Part shown: positions 22,202 through 34,800 of the stretch, piece by piece
How the letters are laid out: every line of letters begins with the position of its first letter
How positions within the stretch are numbered: position 1 is the stretch's first letter
Assembly (NCBI GenBank): GCA_011109175.1
Contig: RDEW01000023.1
Location: 469,225 to 533,224 of the forward strand
DNA length: 64,000 nt
Source of the DNA: Dicyema japonicum
Taxonomy: Eukaryota > Dicyemida > Rhombozoa > Dicyemidae
Direction: 5' to 3'
Position numbers and translations under genes: made by a program
Notes under the pieces: generated by a model
The model's database searches: none
What the model was told of the DNA's origin: nothing
The model's input: only the letters and a program-made list of their open reading frames with translations

Positions 22202-22339
22202 ATTATGTGAATTGTTAAATTTATTTCAGACATAGCTGTCTTTAGTGGGTCTTCTGTTTTAATGTAGTAGGAGGCTATATTGTTTGTATAGTTTAATACG
22301 TTTGATAGTGGATAGTGATTTTAATATCGTTGCATTATT

Positions 22340-25300
22340 ATTATTATGGCACTTTCACGAAAGCCATAATGTTTATAGCCCCGCATGTGCAACACTCAAA
22401 GAAACAATATTAGTAGTTAGTTTTCTCCATTTCCCCCTGTCGAATGCGAGTGATCTCAATTCGTCTAGGTCGTCCGCGGAAGGGTTTGTCGCAACTGTCA
22501 AAGTAATCTTCTATCGCTTTGTTAGCGAGTGCGTCCAGGTTCATTCTTAGTACATGCCCAAATAGCCTCCACCGGGTATCTATCATCCTTGCTGATGTAA
22601 GAACACATACACTTGTAGATACCACTCCATTCAGAGTAAGCTTCTTAGTTGCATTCTATGGAACGAATCCAGTTTCAATAGTTTGTTGAAGGAACTTCCC
22701 CATGTCCCAGCGTTGTACAGTAGGATCGGTTTCACAAACACGTTGTAAAGCCTGCATCTGATGTCAATTCCAAGTACTTTGGCTCTTAGCCATCTTTTCT
22801 TCAATTTAGCCATTGCCGCATTTGCCAGTGTTTTCCTCCTTAATAATCTTCAGCCAGCTCCTAGTAGAGAGCCGAGCTTATTAGTACGTCTCCATCTTTC
22901 ATGAGTAATATCGTCTTCTCTTTTGATTTCCGTAATTTCAGTTTTGTTTACATTTACGCTGAGAAACCATTTCTCAAGCTCCGCAGGTGCATTTTCTAGC
23001 AGGTGTTGGAGTGCGGTCACATCCCGTGATACAAAATCCACATCATCCGCATAAGATGTCTCTTCTATGTCTCCTATATAGCATTTACGGAGGTCGCGGA
23101 GTGCAGATTCAAGGTATATGGTGAATAGTAAAGGGGAGAGGGAATCACCCTGGGGTGTCCCAATCGTTGTTTTGAAACTGCGGGAAGTTGCTCCTTCTGT
23201 CCTCACAGATAGTCTTGTGTTCGCAAGTAGTAGTCTGATTATCCTAACCGACGATTCATCCAATATTTGCTCAAGCACATTCATCAGTTTCTGTCTGTTT
23301 ATTGAGTCGAAAGCTCTGGAGAGATCTATTCCCAACACGGTTGTTGCGCTCTTGAATCTTTGGTGCGTTGCGCAGCGCCATCTGTGGCTCCATACAATGT
23401 CTGCCGTAGACCTCCCTTCTCGGAACCCACTTTGACTTGCTGGTAGGTATATATTCCGCCACACCCTTTATCCGGCTTAGTGCAATGTTTGCCAGCACCT
23501 TGCGTATCGAATTCAGAAGTATTATCGGGCGGAGATTTTCTACTGGTCCTTTTGATTTGTTCGGTTTTTGTATGGGTATTAATAATCCATTTCCAAGTCC
23601 TAGATCGGTATTAGTTTCAAAGACGTCATTTAGGGTTTTTGCAATTGTGTCGCTAAGTTTTTTTGGCCCATATTTTAGGAGCTCAGGGCTTATGTTGTCC
23701 GGCCCAGCACTCTTGTTGTTCTTCAGTTTATTTATCGCTAATTCCACCTCTTCCACTGTGATTGGGATTTTTAGCGCCTTTGCTTCTCCTTGGAAAGGGG
23801 GAAAGTCATTATTTTCTTTATTCAACAGTGTTTCGAAGTGTCGTGCAATCAATTCTGCTTTTTCTTTCGGGTTACCCACGAATTTTCCATCTTTGTCTTT
23901 GATGTGAAGGATGTTTTGTCCTTTCTTTGTCCGCAGCAGCCGCAAAGCCGCATACATCCTTGAATTGTCTTTTAGGCATTCCACATCTTTTAATAGGGAT
24001 GTAATAATTTCCCGTGAGTGTTTTCTGTTCATCTTTTTGATTTTCCACTTTAGTTCCCTTTGTTGGATATTAAGCTCTTTTTTTTACTCTCGTCTGACGT
24101 GTTTGCCGCTTTTAGTCGTAGCTCTCTGCAATGCTTTGCCATATTTGGCACGTTCGGGTGGTGATCCAATTTTAGGGCGTGATGATTTCGGACTCCAAGG
24201 CATATTTTGGCCGACTTGGAGATTGCCTGTTTTGTTTGATCCCACAGAGTTCGTACTGATGATTCCGGTGCGGTTTTCTCCATAAGAGTCTCGATTTGTT
24301 CGTGATATTTAGCTCTACAAGTGGGCTCTAACCACAATTTTTCTGTCTGAAAGTATATATTGGGCCTTTGTCTCGCCTTCTTCGCGTTTTCAATGTATTT
24401 TTTCCCAGTCAGGTGCTTTTTTACAGAAAGTTTTGCAATGACGATCCTGTGGTCGCTGTCAGTTGTTGTTCCCTGGTAGGAACGTGCATCATTTAGCAGG
24501 TGTTTATCAGACTTTCGGCAGATAATGTAGTCGATTTGATTATATATATTCACGGTCTCCCCGACAGAGTTTTTTCTTTGTCCGTGCCATGTCGTCTTGT
24601 TGCAAGCTGAGTGCGTGAAGGCCGTGTTGCACAGGAATAGGCTATTTACCTCACAGAAGTTCACCAGAGAGGCTCCAGATGCATTTCTTCTTCCGCGCCC
24701 GTGTCTTCCAATAGAGGATTCTTCGCGTCCCATTCGCATTCCGGCTTTTCCATTCATATCTCCCACAACAAAGACAAGGGACGAGGAAGCATTATCAGAG
24801 TATGTGCTTGATAGTTCTGAGTAGAATTCCTCAAGCTCACCGGGGTTCTTGATTACTCGTCCACAGTGTGGTGCATAGACATTTATGACAGTTAATAGAC
24901 TCTTGGACGGGCATAGTTCATTTAGTTTGACTTGTAGGACACATATTCGGTCGTTGACTCTCCAATAGCGATGTAATTTTTTGAGGTAATCCACGTGTAG
25001 GGCAAATCCCATGCCGTAGTGCTTTTAAATAAATGTTGGTCTTTTACTGTATCTTGCGACAGCGTTTTTTGGACGCTTTTCTATCTTCCTTCCTGCAATC
25101 ATCTCTTCATTATTCATGGTTAAATCTTTGAGGATCTTCTCTGTGACCTGCGGGTCCTTAAAGTCTGCCAAAGTTCCTTATGGAAACGGCGCCATATGAG
25201 ACATCTATTGCACGATTTCTGGCTTTGTTCATGATTTTAAGGTGCTTTTCGTTTTCTCTAAGGTACCAGGACGGCTCCTTAATTAGGGTAACGTGGTGCT

Positions 25301-25343
25301 GGAAACTACACTTGAAGATGAATTTGACAGTAAAGTAACTCAT
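22340..25343 (-). mobile_element. RTE-type LINE with endonuclease and reverse transcriptase
   Basis: Minus strand, frames shifted at only a few points. Endonuclease (25012-24050): VINVYAPHCG, VFVVGDMNGKAGMRMG, NQIDYIICRKSDKHLLNDAR, TDSDHRIVIAKL. Reverse transcriptase: LKNNKSAGPDNISPELLKYG (24032-23271), SGFREGRSTADIV, GIDLSRAFDSINRQKLM, GTPQGDSLSPLLFTIYLESA and TSYADDVDFVSRD (23464-22850). C-terminal: LYNVFVKPILLYNAGTWGSS, RWRLFGHVLRMNLDALANKA (22625-22410). The 3' end is GCGGGGCTATAAACATTATG, then GCTTTCGTGAAAGTGCC and a (ATA)n tail at 22340-22355. It is fairly young but frame-broken. The N-terminal part is unclear beyond 25343. Confidence 0.92.
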
Positions 25344-26508
25344 TCTGACACCAAGTTACTTTTGACCTCTACAGTAACTCCGGAGACAGTCACTCTTGAC
25401 ATTAGAATATGATGCCGTTTAAGGCAGCTATAAACTAACAACCTGGATTTTCCTCAACATTTTGAGGAAATCTACTCTGGCATGTTACCTGAAACGAGAT
25501 AACGATTATCGTTTTCCATGACAGCAAGATAATCGTGCTTTTGTCCGTCGTTTTAAGACTCTGAAAAATTATTTTCTTTATACTAGATAAGCGATATATT
25601 TTTTTGTATTATAATTTTTTTTCTTTTAATTAAATTATTTTATCTTAATATTTTTAAATCATCACGTTTCCTATATATTTTTTGTGTATTATTGTGTGTC
25701 GTGGTTTGTTAATCAAGTTATCAGTGATGATACGAGACCTGTGTTGATTTTTCTTGATAATGATTGCTCTCTGAGATAATTGATTAACAACTCTAAACCT
25801 GTGACTATCGTTTAGTAAAAATTATCAAAAATAGTAAAATTTTTCTGATTAGTATTGAAACATAACCAGTACAATGAATTTTGACAATTTGCAGTCTTGT
25901 GTTTACCTTTCGTTTTCATTCGCGGATATCTTTTTATCTGCGAAGAACTAAAGGAAAATCATTTGACCCTTATGACCCCGTTATTAAGAATTATCTAACG
26001 TAATGGAAATGACTCTTTCAGATTTTCTCAAAAATGACTTATCAAAAATATGAAATTTAAACTCAGTAGACCAAAAAAATAGTTAGCAAGAGTCCCCAGT
26101 AGGAGAGAAAGTTGATTGATCGGATCTACGATGAAGTAGTAAAAAGAAATAATAGTATTGTTCTAAGGGACGCGATGAATCTCAAATCTTCCTCTTGGGT
26201 TCTCCGCTAGTTTTTGTCACGTCATTTTAGTCGCCGCAATCATGAAAGATGTTACTGATTACTTTGAACTAACAAAAACTATTTTATTGAGATTTTATGA
26301 TTATCTGCAGGGCGATTATTTTGACTTTATAAATCGGAAATTTTGACCTAAAATTGACTTGATTGACCTTAAAATTTTAAAAGTTTGACCTCTTTTGACT
26401 TTATGATAAATTTATCTACAAAAAAATTTTAATATATAAAAAACTAATCAAAATCTTTATTAAAATACAGAATAATGTAATTCGAAACGTTGTCGAATTA
26501 CATTGTAG
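25344..26508. other. AT-rich intergenic DNA, no gene recognised
   Basis: No coding pattern. It contains a copy, at 26309-26400, of the repeat seen at the left edge of the window, beginning AGGGCGATTATTTTGACTT. A short palindromic GATAACGATTATCG is at about 25500-25515. Confidence 0.5.
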
Positions 26509-29275
26509 CGTGGCGTTATGTGGTCCACCAATTCAAAAAATTCAAAAGGATTTGGCAACGCCCAGAGGGCTTCTAATACCCTCCCGAAAAGGACCATTAG
26601 AAAGTCCAAACATTCCGGCGAAAACCCTCAGCCCACTGTGGTGAAAAGAAATTTACTGCTCTCCAACTAAACATCAACGGAATTAAAGGGAAGGTCAGGG
26701 AACTCCGTTCAATCCTGGCAAATCAGAAGATCGACGTGGCCATGATTCAAGAAACTAAACTCCGCATGCATGATTCCACTCCTTCATTCCCTAGATACGA
26801 GGCAATCAGGATGGACCGTAAAAGAGAAAAGGGGGTGGACTACCTACTCTATTCAAAAAGAACCTGAAATGCAGAGACATTACTTCGGAAGTCTTGTTGG
26901 AAATGACGAGGTTACTGAGGCAATTGGAATCTCGCTTGGGACAACGAAAGGAAGTATGTTCCTCGTGAATATCTACTTCCTCCTCCCGGCTCCTGCCCAA
27001 AGGACTATGTTATTCAAAACCTATCAAGATTGGCTATCTACGAGAAGATCATCATATGTGGAGATTTAAACGCAAAGCATCCCTTATGGTTGTCAACCCA
27101 ACAGGCCGACACGAGAGGGAAGCTATTGTTATTGAAATCGGACTCCCTAACGATGCTGAATGACCCAGCGAAAAATACAAGGACCCTACTCAGAGAGACG
27201 GATTAGTCTACCTCTCCCGACGTAACACTCTACTTCACATCACTTTCATCGAAAATTACCTGGTCATTCTTCTACGAAACAAGAAGCGATCATTACCCAA
27301 TTGTGATGAAGATCAAGAGAGAAGCCAAAGTGAGAACACCTACTAGTTATAATTACAAAGCTGCTAATTGGGAATTGTATCGCGCAATCTCGGAATGATA
27401 GACTGAAGAATTGTTACTTGGACAGCTTCAAATCGCTAGAAAAGCGATCAAATACTTTACTTGCACAATCCTAGAAGCAAGATTATTGGCTATTCCCAAA
27501 CACCGTCTAAATTCCTCTAATGATCGAGGGAAGTCGGCATTGATCAAAGAAAGAAATCACCTAAAAAATCTAATTGGATCACATTAAAAACGAAACTGCG
27601 GATCAGAGCTCTAAACAACGAAATAAAGGCCAGAGAGCTCAAAACCCAGAAATTGAGGTGGAATCGGATTCTTACAAAGGTAAATCGCAACCGTAGTACC
27701 GGAGAAGTGTGGAAAGCCATTCGAAATGTTGCAAAGGGCGAAGAAACTTCCCCGAGGATGACTATACTCAACGAGACGTTAACAATTTGATAAAATTCTA
27801 CACAGAAATTTCGTACAAGAAACACATCAAGTCGGAAGTGCTTCTCTTTTCACGCAGAAATCTGAAGAAGGATTCAAACCCAGTTTATTTCTCAGATGAA
27901 AACGTGAAGAATGCGCTGAGTTTTACAAGAACAACGTACTCTGCCGGTCCCGACAACATTCCAGTAGTGTTATTGAAGAACCTTAGAGATATGGGAGTTG
28001 GTTTTTTAACGTCGATTTTCAACTATTCAATTATTTGGAATGTAATACCATTGTTATGGAACCAAGCATACATCCGACCTATACTGAAACCAGGAAAACC
28101 TAAGAAAGATCCGGCATCATTTAGACCTGTGTCATTGTTATGTTCCGAATCGAACATTCTGGAGAGGCTTGTGCTTGTGAGAATCAATTCTTAAAAGGAT
28201 TTTCAACACGGATTCAAGAGCGATTCTACATCAACGTACTACAGTCATTAGAGATGGTTTTTCAAACAAACCAAGGCATTTGAAGACAGTCTTATGTTCC
28301 ATTGATATTAACAAGGCCTTTGATTCTATTTCGAGAAAAATATTATAAATGAAAATTTTCCAGTCCGAGATCCAGGGGAAGCTTAAACTTTGGATAACAA
28401 ATTTCTTAAGTGGACGAAGGTGACGTGTATGCCTCGGAGGACTGAAATCAGTCTCACGTCTTCTCCCAAACGGTGTCCCCCAAGGATCTCCTTTATCCCC
28501 TGCCTTATTCAATTTATACCTGGCAGACCTCCCGACACCGGAATCCAATAACGATGTTCTACTCACATATGCGGACGACATTGTTTTGGCCTCGCGTGAT
28601 CGGGATATCCAAAATGCTACAGAAAGATTACAAATTAACCTGGACCGACTCAACGCCTGGGTAATGAAGAACCGACTCACGATAAATTCCAGAAAGTCGG
28701 TCACGTCTATGTTTACTTCGGACAAAAGGTTGGGGAAGATGACTGTCAAGTTAAAATTGGACAACTTTGAAATCCCCTTCACCAAATGTCAGAAGATCCT
28801 GGGCGTGACACTGGATACACACCTATGTTTGTCACCACACGTGGCAAACATTGTTCTGAAGTGCGAGAAGAGGATCAATGTATTAAAATGTTTATCTGGA
28901 ATATGGAAGACAGGTACCCACCCGATTTTTATAAACATTTACAAACAATACATCGAACAATGCTTCTCATACGCGTGTGCTTCGTGGGAACCCTCATTAT
29001 CATGGACGAACATAAGAAAATCGAGGACGTTCAAAAGAAGGCTTTCAGAATGACGGAGCGGTGGTCTTGTGGGAGACACACTGAAGGCCCTCATTAAACA
29101 AAACTCCGGCATGCGGGAAGGTGGCCCTGCAAATACAGTCAGCCGCCCGGTACGAGCTTGTGTGGGTACGAGGGAGGAGCACCGGGAAAGGATGAGGATT
29201 TTGGCGGAGCACATCGGGATCACGTGATAGTTAGTTTTGGTTTTACCGTGGTTCCGGGTGTTAAAAAAATTTTTA
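26509..29275 (+). mobile_element. Jockey/CR1-like LINE, most complete copy in the window
   Basis: The 5' end starts near 26512 with GTGGCGTTATGTGGTCCACC, as in the copy at 39763. The endonuclease begins near 26660 (LQLNINGIKGKVRELRSIL, AMIQETKL), continues with IYFLLPAPAQRTM and DLNAKHPLWLSTQQAD, to 27330. RT: SAGPDNIPVVLLKNL, SFRPVSLLCSESNILERLVL, FSIDINKAFDSISRKIL-type palm, VPQGSPLSPALFNLYLADLP and LLTYADDIVLASRDRD (to about 28600). C-terminal: KCQKILGVTLDTHLCLSPHV and EQCFSYACASWEPS. The 3' end is GGGATCACGTGATAGTTAGT and TACCGTGGTTC (29216-29262). Several frameshifts make it inactive. Confidence 0.9.
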
Positions 29276-30660
29276 TCGGGTTTAAAATTTCGGTCTTTAG
29301 ATAGTAATTTTCCCAATAAAGAAAAACTTCTGTCAACAGATAATGTGGAAGGACACTTTTTAAGATAGTTGTATACATATGGAGAAATATGTTGTTTTTC
29401 CATTTTGAAGTAGAAAGCACTTGATTTACAGATAATCTTGATTCTAGATACTTCCCGATTTCCACATAAATCGTCCGTAAATGCAATTTCTTAATGTCTT
29501 CAACAGGGTCTTTTATAGTGAAATAGGTTTCTACTGCCTTCTTTATCATTTCACATATATCGTCATATTGGCATAATATTGATGATATATTTGTATGTAG
29601 TTCGTTTTGACAAACTGCTTGCAAACATCTTTCGACTAAAATCCCCTCTCCAGTGAAACTTTCAATTATTTTTTTTATTTCTGTGTAATTTTTGCAATAA
29701 TAGCGGACTGCTTCCATCCAACTCCCCCATCTTGTTAGAATAACTTCAGGTGGATAACCCGATTTCAGCAATTTTTTTTCTTCGTGTCTTGTTTTTGACA
29801 GTTGCGGCCTTTATCGATGAAAATTAAAAAACCCGCATCCTTAAAATATCCTCCTATTTTAAGGCAACAGTTATGAAGAAGATGAAGAACACATGTTACA
29901 TGATGCAAATTCGTGTATAAAACCTTCAATACCTGTGTGGCAGCTACCATTTATCTGGCTACATCAGATACCAGTAATACAAAATTATCGCGATTTATTG
30001 CAAAATTCCTTAGCACATCGTCAATTATCTGACAGACAATCGACGAGTTAGCTGCAGAAGACAATGGACGACAAGATATTAAAAATATTTTCTTGGGATC
30101 AGAAATTCTACCAATAAGTGTATTGATATATTTCTGTCCCCGGATATCAGTTTCGTCAATCAAAACAAAAATTTTCAGATCTATAATAAATGCAAAAAAA
30201 CCTAAAAAATAGCTTAATTCCCTCAAGCTGTTTCTGGCATAAATTTTCTACACTTTTTCGGCAAGCGAAAGTAAAAGGAAGATTATGTCCAATACTCTCA
30301 AACAAGTCTCGTAAGCTTTTACTGTTAACTTATGCAAGGGAATATCGGATTCGACAAAAGCGTATAACTTCATCATTCTATCGAGTTCCTTTTTGCTGAA
30401 ATCAGGACTGTTTCTCTTTTCAGGGGTTTTTATATTGAGAGAGTCTTCCACATGAATGACAGGGACTCCTGTTTGTTAAACGCGGAAATGATTTTTCTCC
30501 ATTCATTTATTTCCTTTTTTTCAGAAATTTTCTTTATTTCGCTATCGGTATCTAATTTCTGATGATGGCCTTTGGATGCCTTTGAGTCGATTACGTTATT
30601 CACAATATTCTTCGTTTTGTGGTCAAAACATTTAATGTAGAATTTGGTTGACCTTTATCT
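29222..30660 (-). pseudogene. hAT-like (DUF659-type) transposase gene, decayed
   Basis: Minus strand, spread over three frames. N-terminal: FVESDIPLHKLTVKAYETCL (30451-30248). Core: FVLIDETDIRGQKYINTLIG (catalytic DET), IFLISCRPLSSAANSSIVCQ, FVLLVSDVARYM and NLHHVTCVLHLLHNCC (30226-29765). Then PPEVILTRWGSWMEAVRYYC, and at the end VDRSFSLLGKLLSKDRNFKP (29771-29220), the hAT dimerisation region. It reads like a cellular-looking single ORF broken a few times. Relatives lie at 42343, 48300 and 57646. The final 50 nt overlap the LINE tail on the other strand. Confidence 0.85.
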
Positions 30661-30739
30661 GATCAATACCTTCATTACTTTTGGATCTTTCTGTTAACAT
30701 AGGAAACTGCATTATCGAGTGAGCTGAAATGTACTGTGT

Positions 30740-31540
30740 CGAAATTTGCTAAGCTTATATCCACATATTGAGCAAAATCTTTTCAATGAACGTTTCTGTA
30801 ATCCAGGAAAGTGTTTCGTCTTCTTTCAAGATGAGTGTGTTCTTCATCCGAATGAAAATATGATTTTGGTCCCTCCGGAAGTAATAAATCACAAACCAGT
30901 TGGCGAGAGAAGAAATGTTAGGGGGTGGAAAGGGTCAAACCAGGTGAAGTCGTGTTGTCATAAGCTCTATAAGGTGTTCTTGTGTTCTTTAAGGATTATG
31001 AAATTATCCAGTGGAGAGAGAAGGAGATTTTCTATGGCATCAGCAGTTTGGCTTTTGTACCAGGTCGGGGGTTTCGCATTGAGGTCGCCACAGATCAACA
31101 AACGTTGTTATTGATGTATTACATCCACGGAGAAGGTAAACTCCTTTGGGCAGGAGCTGGTAGAGAGAATGTACATGTTCACAATTGTAATGTTTCCCAT
31201 GTTTGTTTGAATGGAGATCCCAATGTATTCCACGGAAGATGAAGGATCATAATGGAAGGCGTTATTGTGCGCCCGATCTCACTTATTACGAGAGTAATGA
31301 ATCCTCCACGGTCAAACTGGAGATCCTTTCTGATAACAGTGTATCCCGGAAGTGTTGGAGTGGGTGAAGAGTGTGTCAATTTCGTATCCTATCGGAGGCA
31401 CACGTCGACGTCGTATTTCTTTAAAAAGTTATGAGCTTGATTATCTTTCCTCTCAATACATTTATGTTGAGTTGAATGATGGAATGAGATTTCGCTAGTC
31501 CCGGATAGGTTTGATGTCTCCAAAGATGATTAAGAGCGTT
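30740..31540 (-). pseudogene. LINE endonuclease fragment
   Basis: The minus strand gives TLPGYTVIRKDLQFDRGGFI and then TLVISEIGRTITPSIMILHL, like the start of the Jockey/CR1-like endonuclease (PGYxxIRKDR, GGG). Downstream frames are broken, with a NPRPGTKA-like piece near 31060. No RT follows. Confidence 0.6.
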
Positions 31541-31879
31541 CTTAACAAGTCAGATGAGTAATACAGAGAGAGCCTCCAAGTGGCTTCTTACATAGGTAAT
31601 CTGAAAGATAGTTGGAATATGAAATCTTAAAAGACGCCTTGCAAAATAAATTAAAATCCTACACAAGTGTTCACATGGAGGAGTCAACAAAATCGAATAT
31701 GATAGTCCACAACAATATTTTGCCAATAAAATTATTCTTTGAACTTGATAAATTAATTGATAGATTCCAAACCACGTCAGTCAGATCCGATATCACATTG
31801 CATTCAACCAAATAGACCTAAAGTCCTAAATATATTATATCTTAGCCCCACTTTATTTTAATAAACAATAAAAAAGTTA
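31541..31879. other. Intergenic DNA, no gene recognised
   Basis: A 67-codon plus-strand frame (31612-31815) is hydrophilic and not recognised. The R4-type LINE begins immediately after, with AATAAA in its reversed 3' end near 31859. Confidence 0.4.
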
Positions 31880-34800
31880 ATATATTTATTAATCAACAAC
31901 CTTCCTCGCCTGCCTGTTCGCCAGCCTCCTCAGGCAGGTTCGATTCTGGTTGCTGAAACAACTCCGAGAGCGCTTTGTCTAATTGAACCCTCTGCCCATA
32001 TGGCATCTCAGGGCTCTGCCTCCTATACTCCAGTGTCAGGCTCTCTAGGGTCCGCTTTAACACAGTGGACTGTAGATAGGCCTGGAGCTTCCTATCTACC
32101 CCCAACTGCTTCAGATAACCCTTGTGGTACTTTGTTGCAATTCCTTCCCACGTCATTACTATAGGAATAACGAGGACCTTGCAACCAAGCATCTGCCCCA
32201 TCTCGTTTGCAAGAAAGTCATACTTCCTTTTTTTCTCCACCTCCACAGTCTGCAAACGGTCTTGAGACGTGATGCCAACCTCTATGATAAGGACTTGGCC
32301 AGACTCCTTATCGTGTACCACAATGTCCGGTTTATTGTGCTTGACTAGCACCGAGGTACGGATAACACTGTCTACCTTAATTTGGACCCTGGTGTTCTCT
32401 ACTACAGATTGCACCTTATGAGTCCGCAACTTTCTGGTGTGGCGAATACCATACTTATTGCATAGTAGAAGATGAAGACTCCTTACTACCTCGTTGTGCC
32501 TCCACACATAGTCGTGGCAGAGCATGGATCCACATCGAGTGGCTAAATGATCAACCGACATGCTCCTTGACTTACAGTGGGGACATGTATTTGTTGATCG
32601 ACCCCAAAAAATATTGCGGTCTTGCATATACGTGTACAACGCCTCCGATCGAGGTGAGTTGTCACCGTATTTTAGCCATATTGTCGACGACTTAAGGTCG
32701 ACATGTGGGTTGTCCAATGCTCTGAAGAGGACCTTATGAAGGCTTTTTAAGTTGATCTTTTCCATCAAATTATTATATTGTAATTCGATCAACGCCTTCA
32801 CATTTACTAGCCCACCATCATCAACACCATACTTAGCAGACAAAAAAGGTCTGATAGTGCCTAGGTGGGTTGCCCGTGTTTTCTCGGTCGTTATTATGGC
32901 GTGCTTCCTAGCAGACACACTTGACCCAGCTATCAGGGTGTCGTGCATTCGCATTAGGATGCGCTCACTTAGTTGGACTACTCCACACAGTCCACGGCCG
33001 AATTTATCACGGGGTAAATATAGTCTCTCCTTATTGGCTGCCAACACATGGACATGGTTCTCTCTGAGTACTCCACGGATCATAACATCCATCTCATCAT
33101 ACTCTTTGGGCTCAAACTCCACAACACCTATGTAGTAGTTTAGCAGCGAGACAGCATACTCATTTAATGCTAGGAACAAATTCCTTGCATTTAGAGACGT
33201 CTTACACAATAACGCTGCTCTTTTACGGATGCCTTCAGTAATTTGTCGCTTTGTCTCAGGCATTATAAGGGACTTTGGAGATTCGGTAACACCCAGATAC
33301 TTATATCCTTCGTGTTCCTCTAGGACTCTTACTAACTCGCTACATACTTGCGTGTTAGTCGCAGACTTTGAATAATTCAAATCTAGCCCTATACTCTCAA
33401 AGAATTCCCTGGCACAGACCCCCATGGAGTAGAGCTCCTCGGCTGTTCGAGCATACATCTTCAAGTCATCGATAAAAAGAAGGTGATTTGTACTGAAACA
33501 GACCCCTTCACAATGAACTGGTATTTGCTCAAACCGGTCATTGAGGCGGCGACTCAATGGCTCCAAACAGAGAACAAAGAGTAGCGGAGACATGCTATCC
33601 CCTGAAGGATCCCCCTCTTGAGTTTTACCTCGCCTATCCGGTGCCTATTATAGTTCAGATGAATACTCCACCTATTCATCACAGCCACTACAAAGCTGAT
33701 GAACCACACAGGCATACACAGACTGTGTAGGCACTCGACAAGGTAAGAATGATCAACTGAATCGTAAGCCTTCTTCACATCCACCCACATAGACAAAAGT
33801 GAGTTTCCGTGAGACACAGAAAGGCATTTGTTGATCAAAGCCTGCTCTTTTGCCCCCTGACAATTTCGCACAGTTCCCAACTGATTCTCGGAGAGAATCC
33901 CATTTGCGTCTACAAAGCTCCTGACCTCATTAGCCACTAATTTGGTCATCAGCTTATACAGGGTTGGCATGCAGGTTATCGGTCGATAATCTGCAGCAGA
34001 CTGGGGGTTGTCCAGCTTTGGGATCAAATAAGTTGTCCCTGTGCATGCCCAATCAGGAATCGTTTCCGGGTTAGTGATGCTTTTCTGTAATACACGACAC
34101 ATAGACTCGTGTAATGAAGTGCATCTTTTGATAAAGAAATTATAAACTTTATCGACCCCGGTCGTCTTCCAATCAGGGAGATGTCTCACTACCGCCTCAA
34201 ATTTCTTGCGAAAATCGAAAATTCCGCAAGATTCCGCCAAGAAAGGAGCGGCGCTGTACGGGACATTCCACGCATTTCCTCTGCGTGGTTTAGCCTCCCA
34301 CATACTACCCCATGTGGAAAGCATTTCCGCGTCCTGCTGGGAACATACACTATGGCCATTTTCGTGTAGGCGACGGTAAAACAATCTGCGATTAAACTCA
34401 AACAGATTATTTTCTCTCCTTCTCTTACACCGACTTTCATGTGTATAGAGTTTCCTCTTATACACCATTATTGCCCCCTCTAACTCCACCTTTGCCCTCC
34501 TCAACTCTTTGAGGTCCCATTTGGGAACACGGAGTTTACTAATTAGCCCCTTTACTATAGCCGGTGCTTTTCCTCTAACCCCTCTCGCCACACTACTTAT
34601 GTGCCCCTCCAGTGCTTCCAGCTCAGTCTGTCTCCAAGCAATCTTGGCACAGATCTGCTCCCTCCATTTACTGGGTGGTCTGGGCTTGTCCGTCAATTCC
34701 TCATAGGTGATCTGTGCTGCATACAGCACTAGGGAGATGTCACCCAATGACCCTACTGGCTTAGCCTCCACCGCATAAGCCACAGCCTTATTGATGCAGG

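Noticed and set aside
23118..23435. Plus-strand genes opposite the RTE element (also 23437-24285 and 24597-24824)
   Set aside because: They are mirror frames of the minus-strand endonuclease and RT, which carry all the conserved motifs.
25495..25520. Palindrome GATAACGATTATCG as a protein-binding operator
   Set aside because: It is short, alone and not near a gene; chance or transposon relic is as likely.
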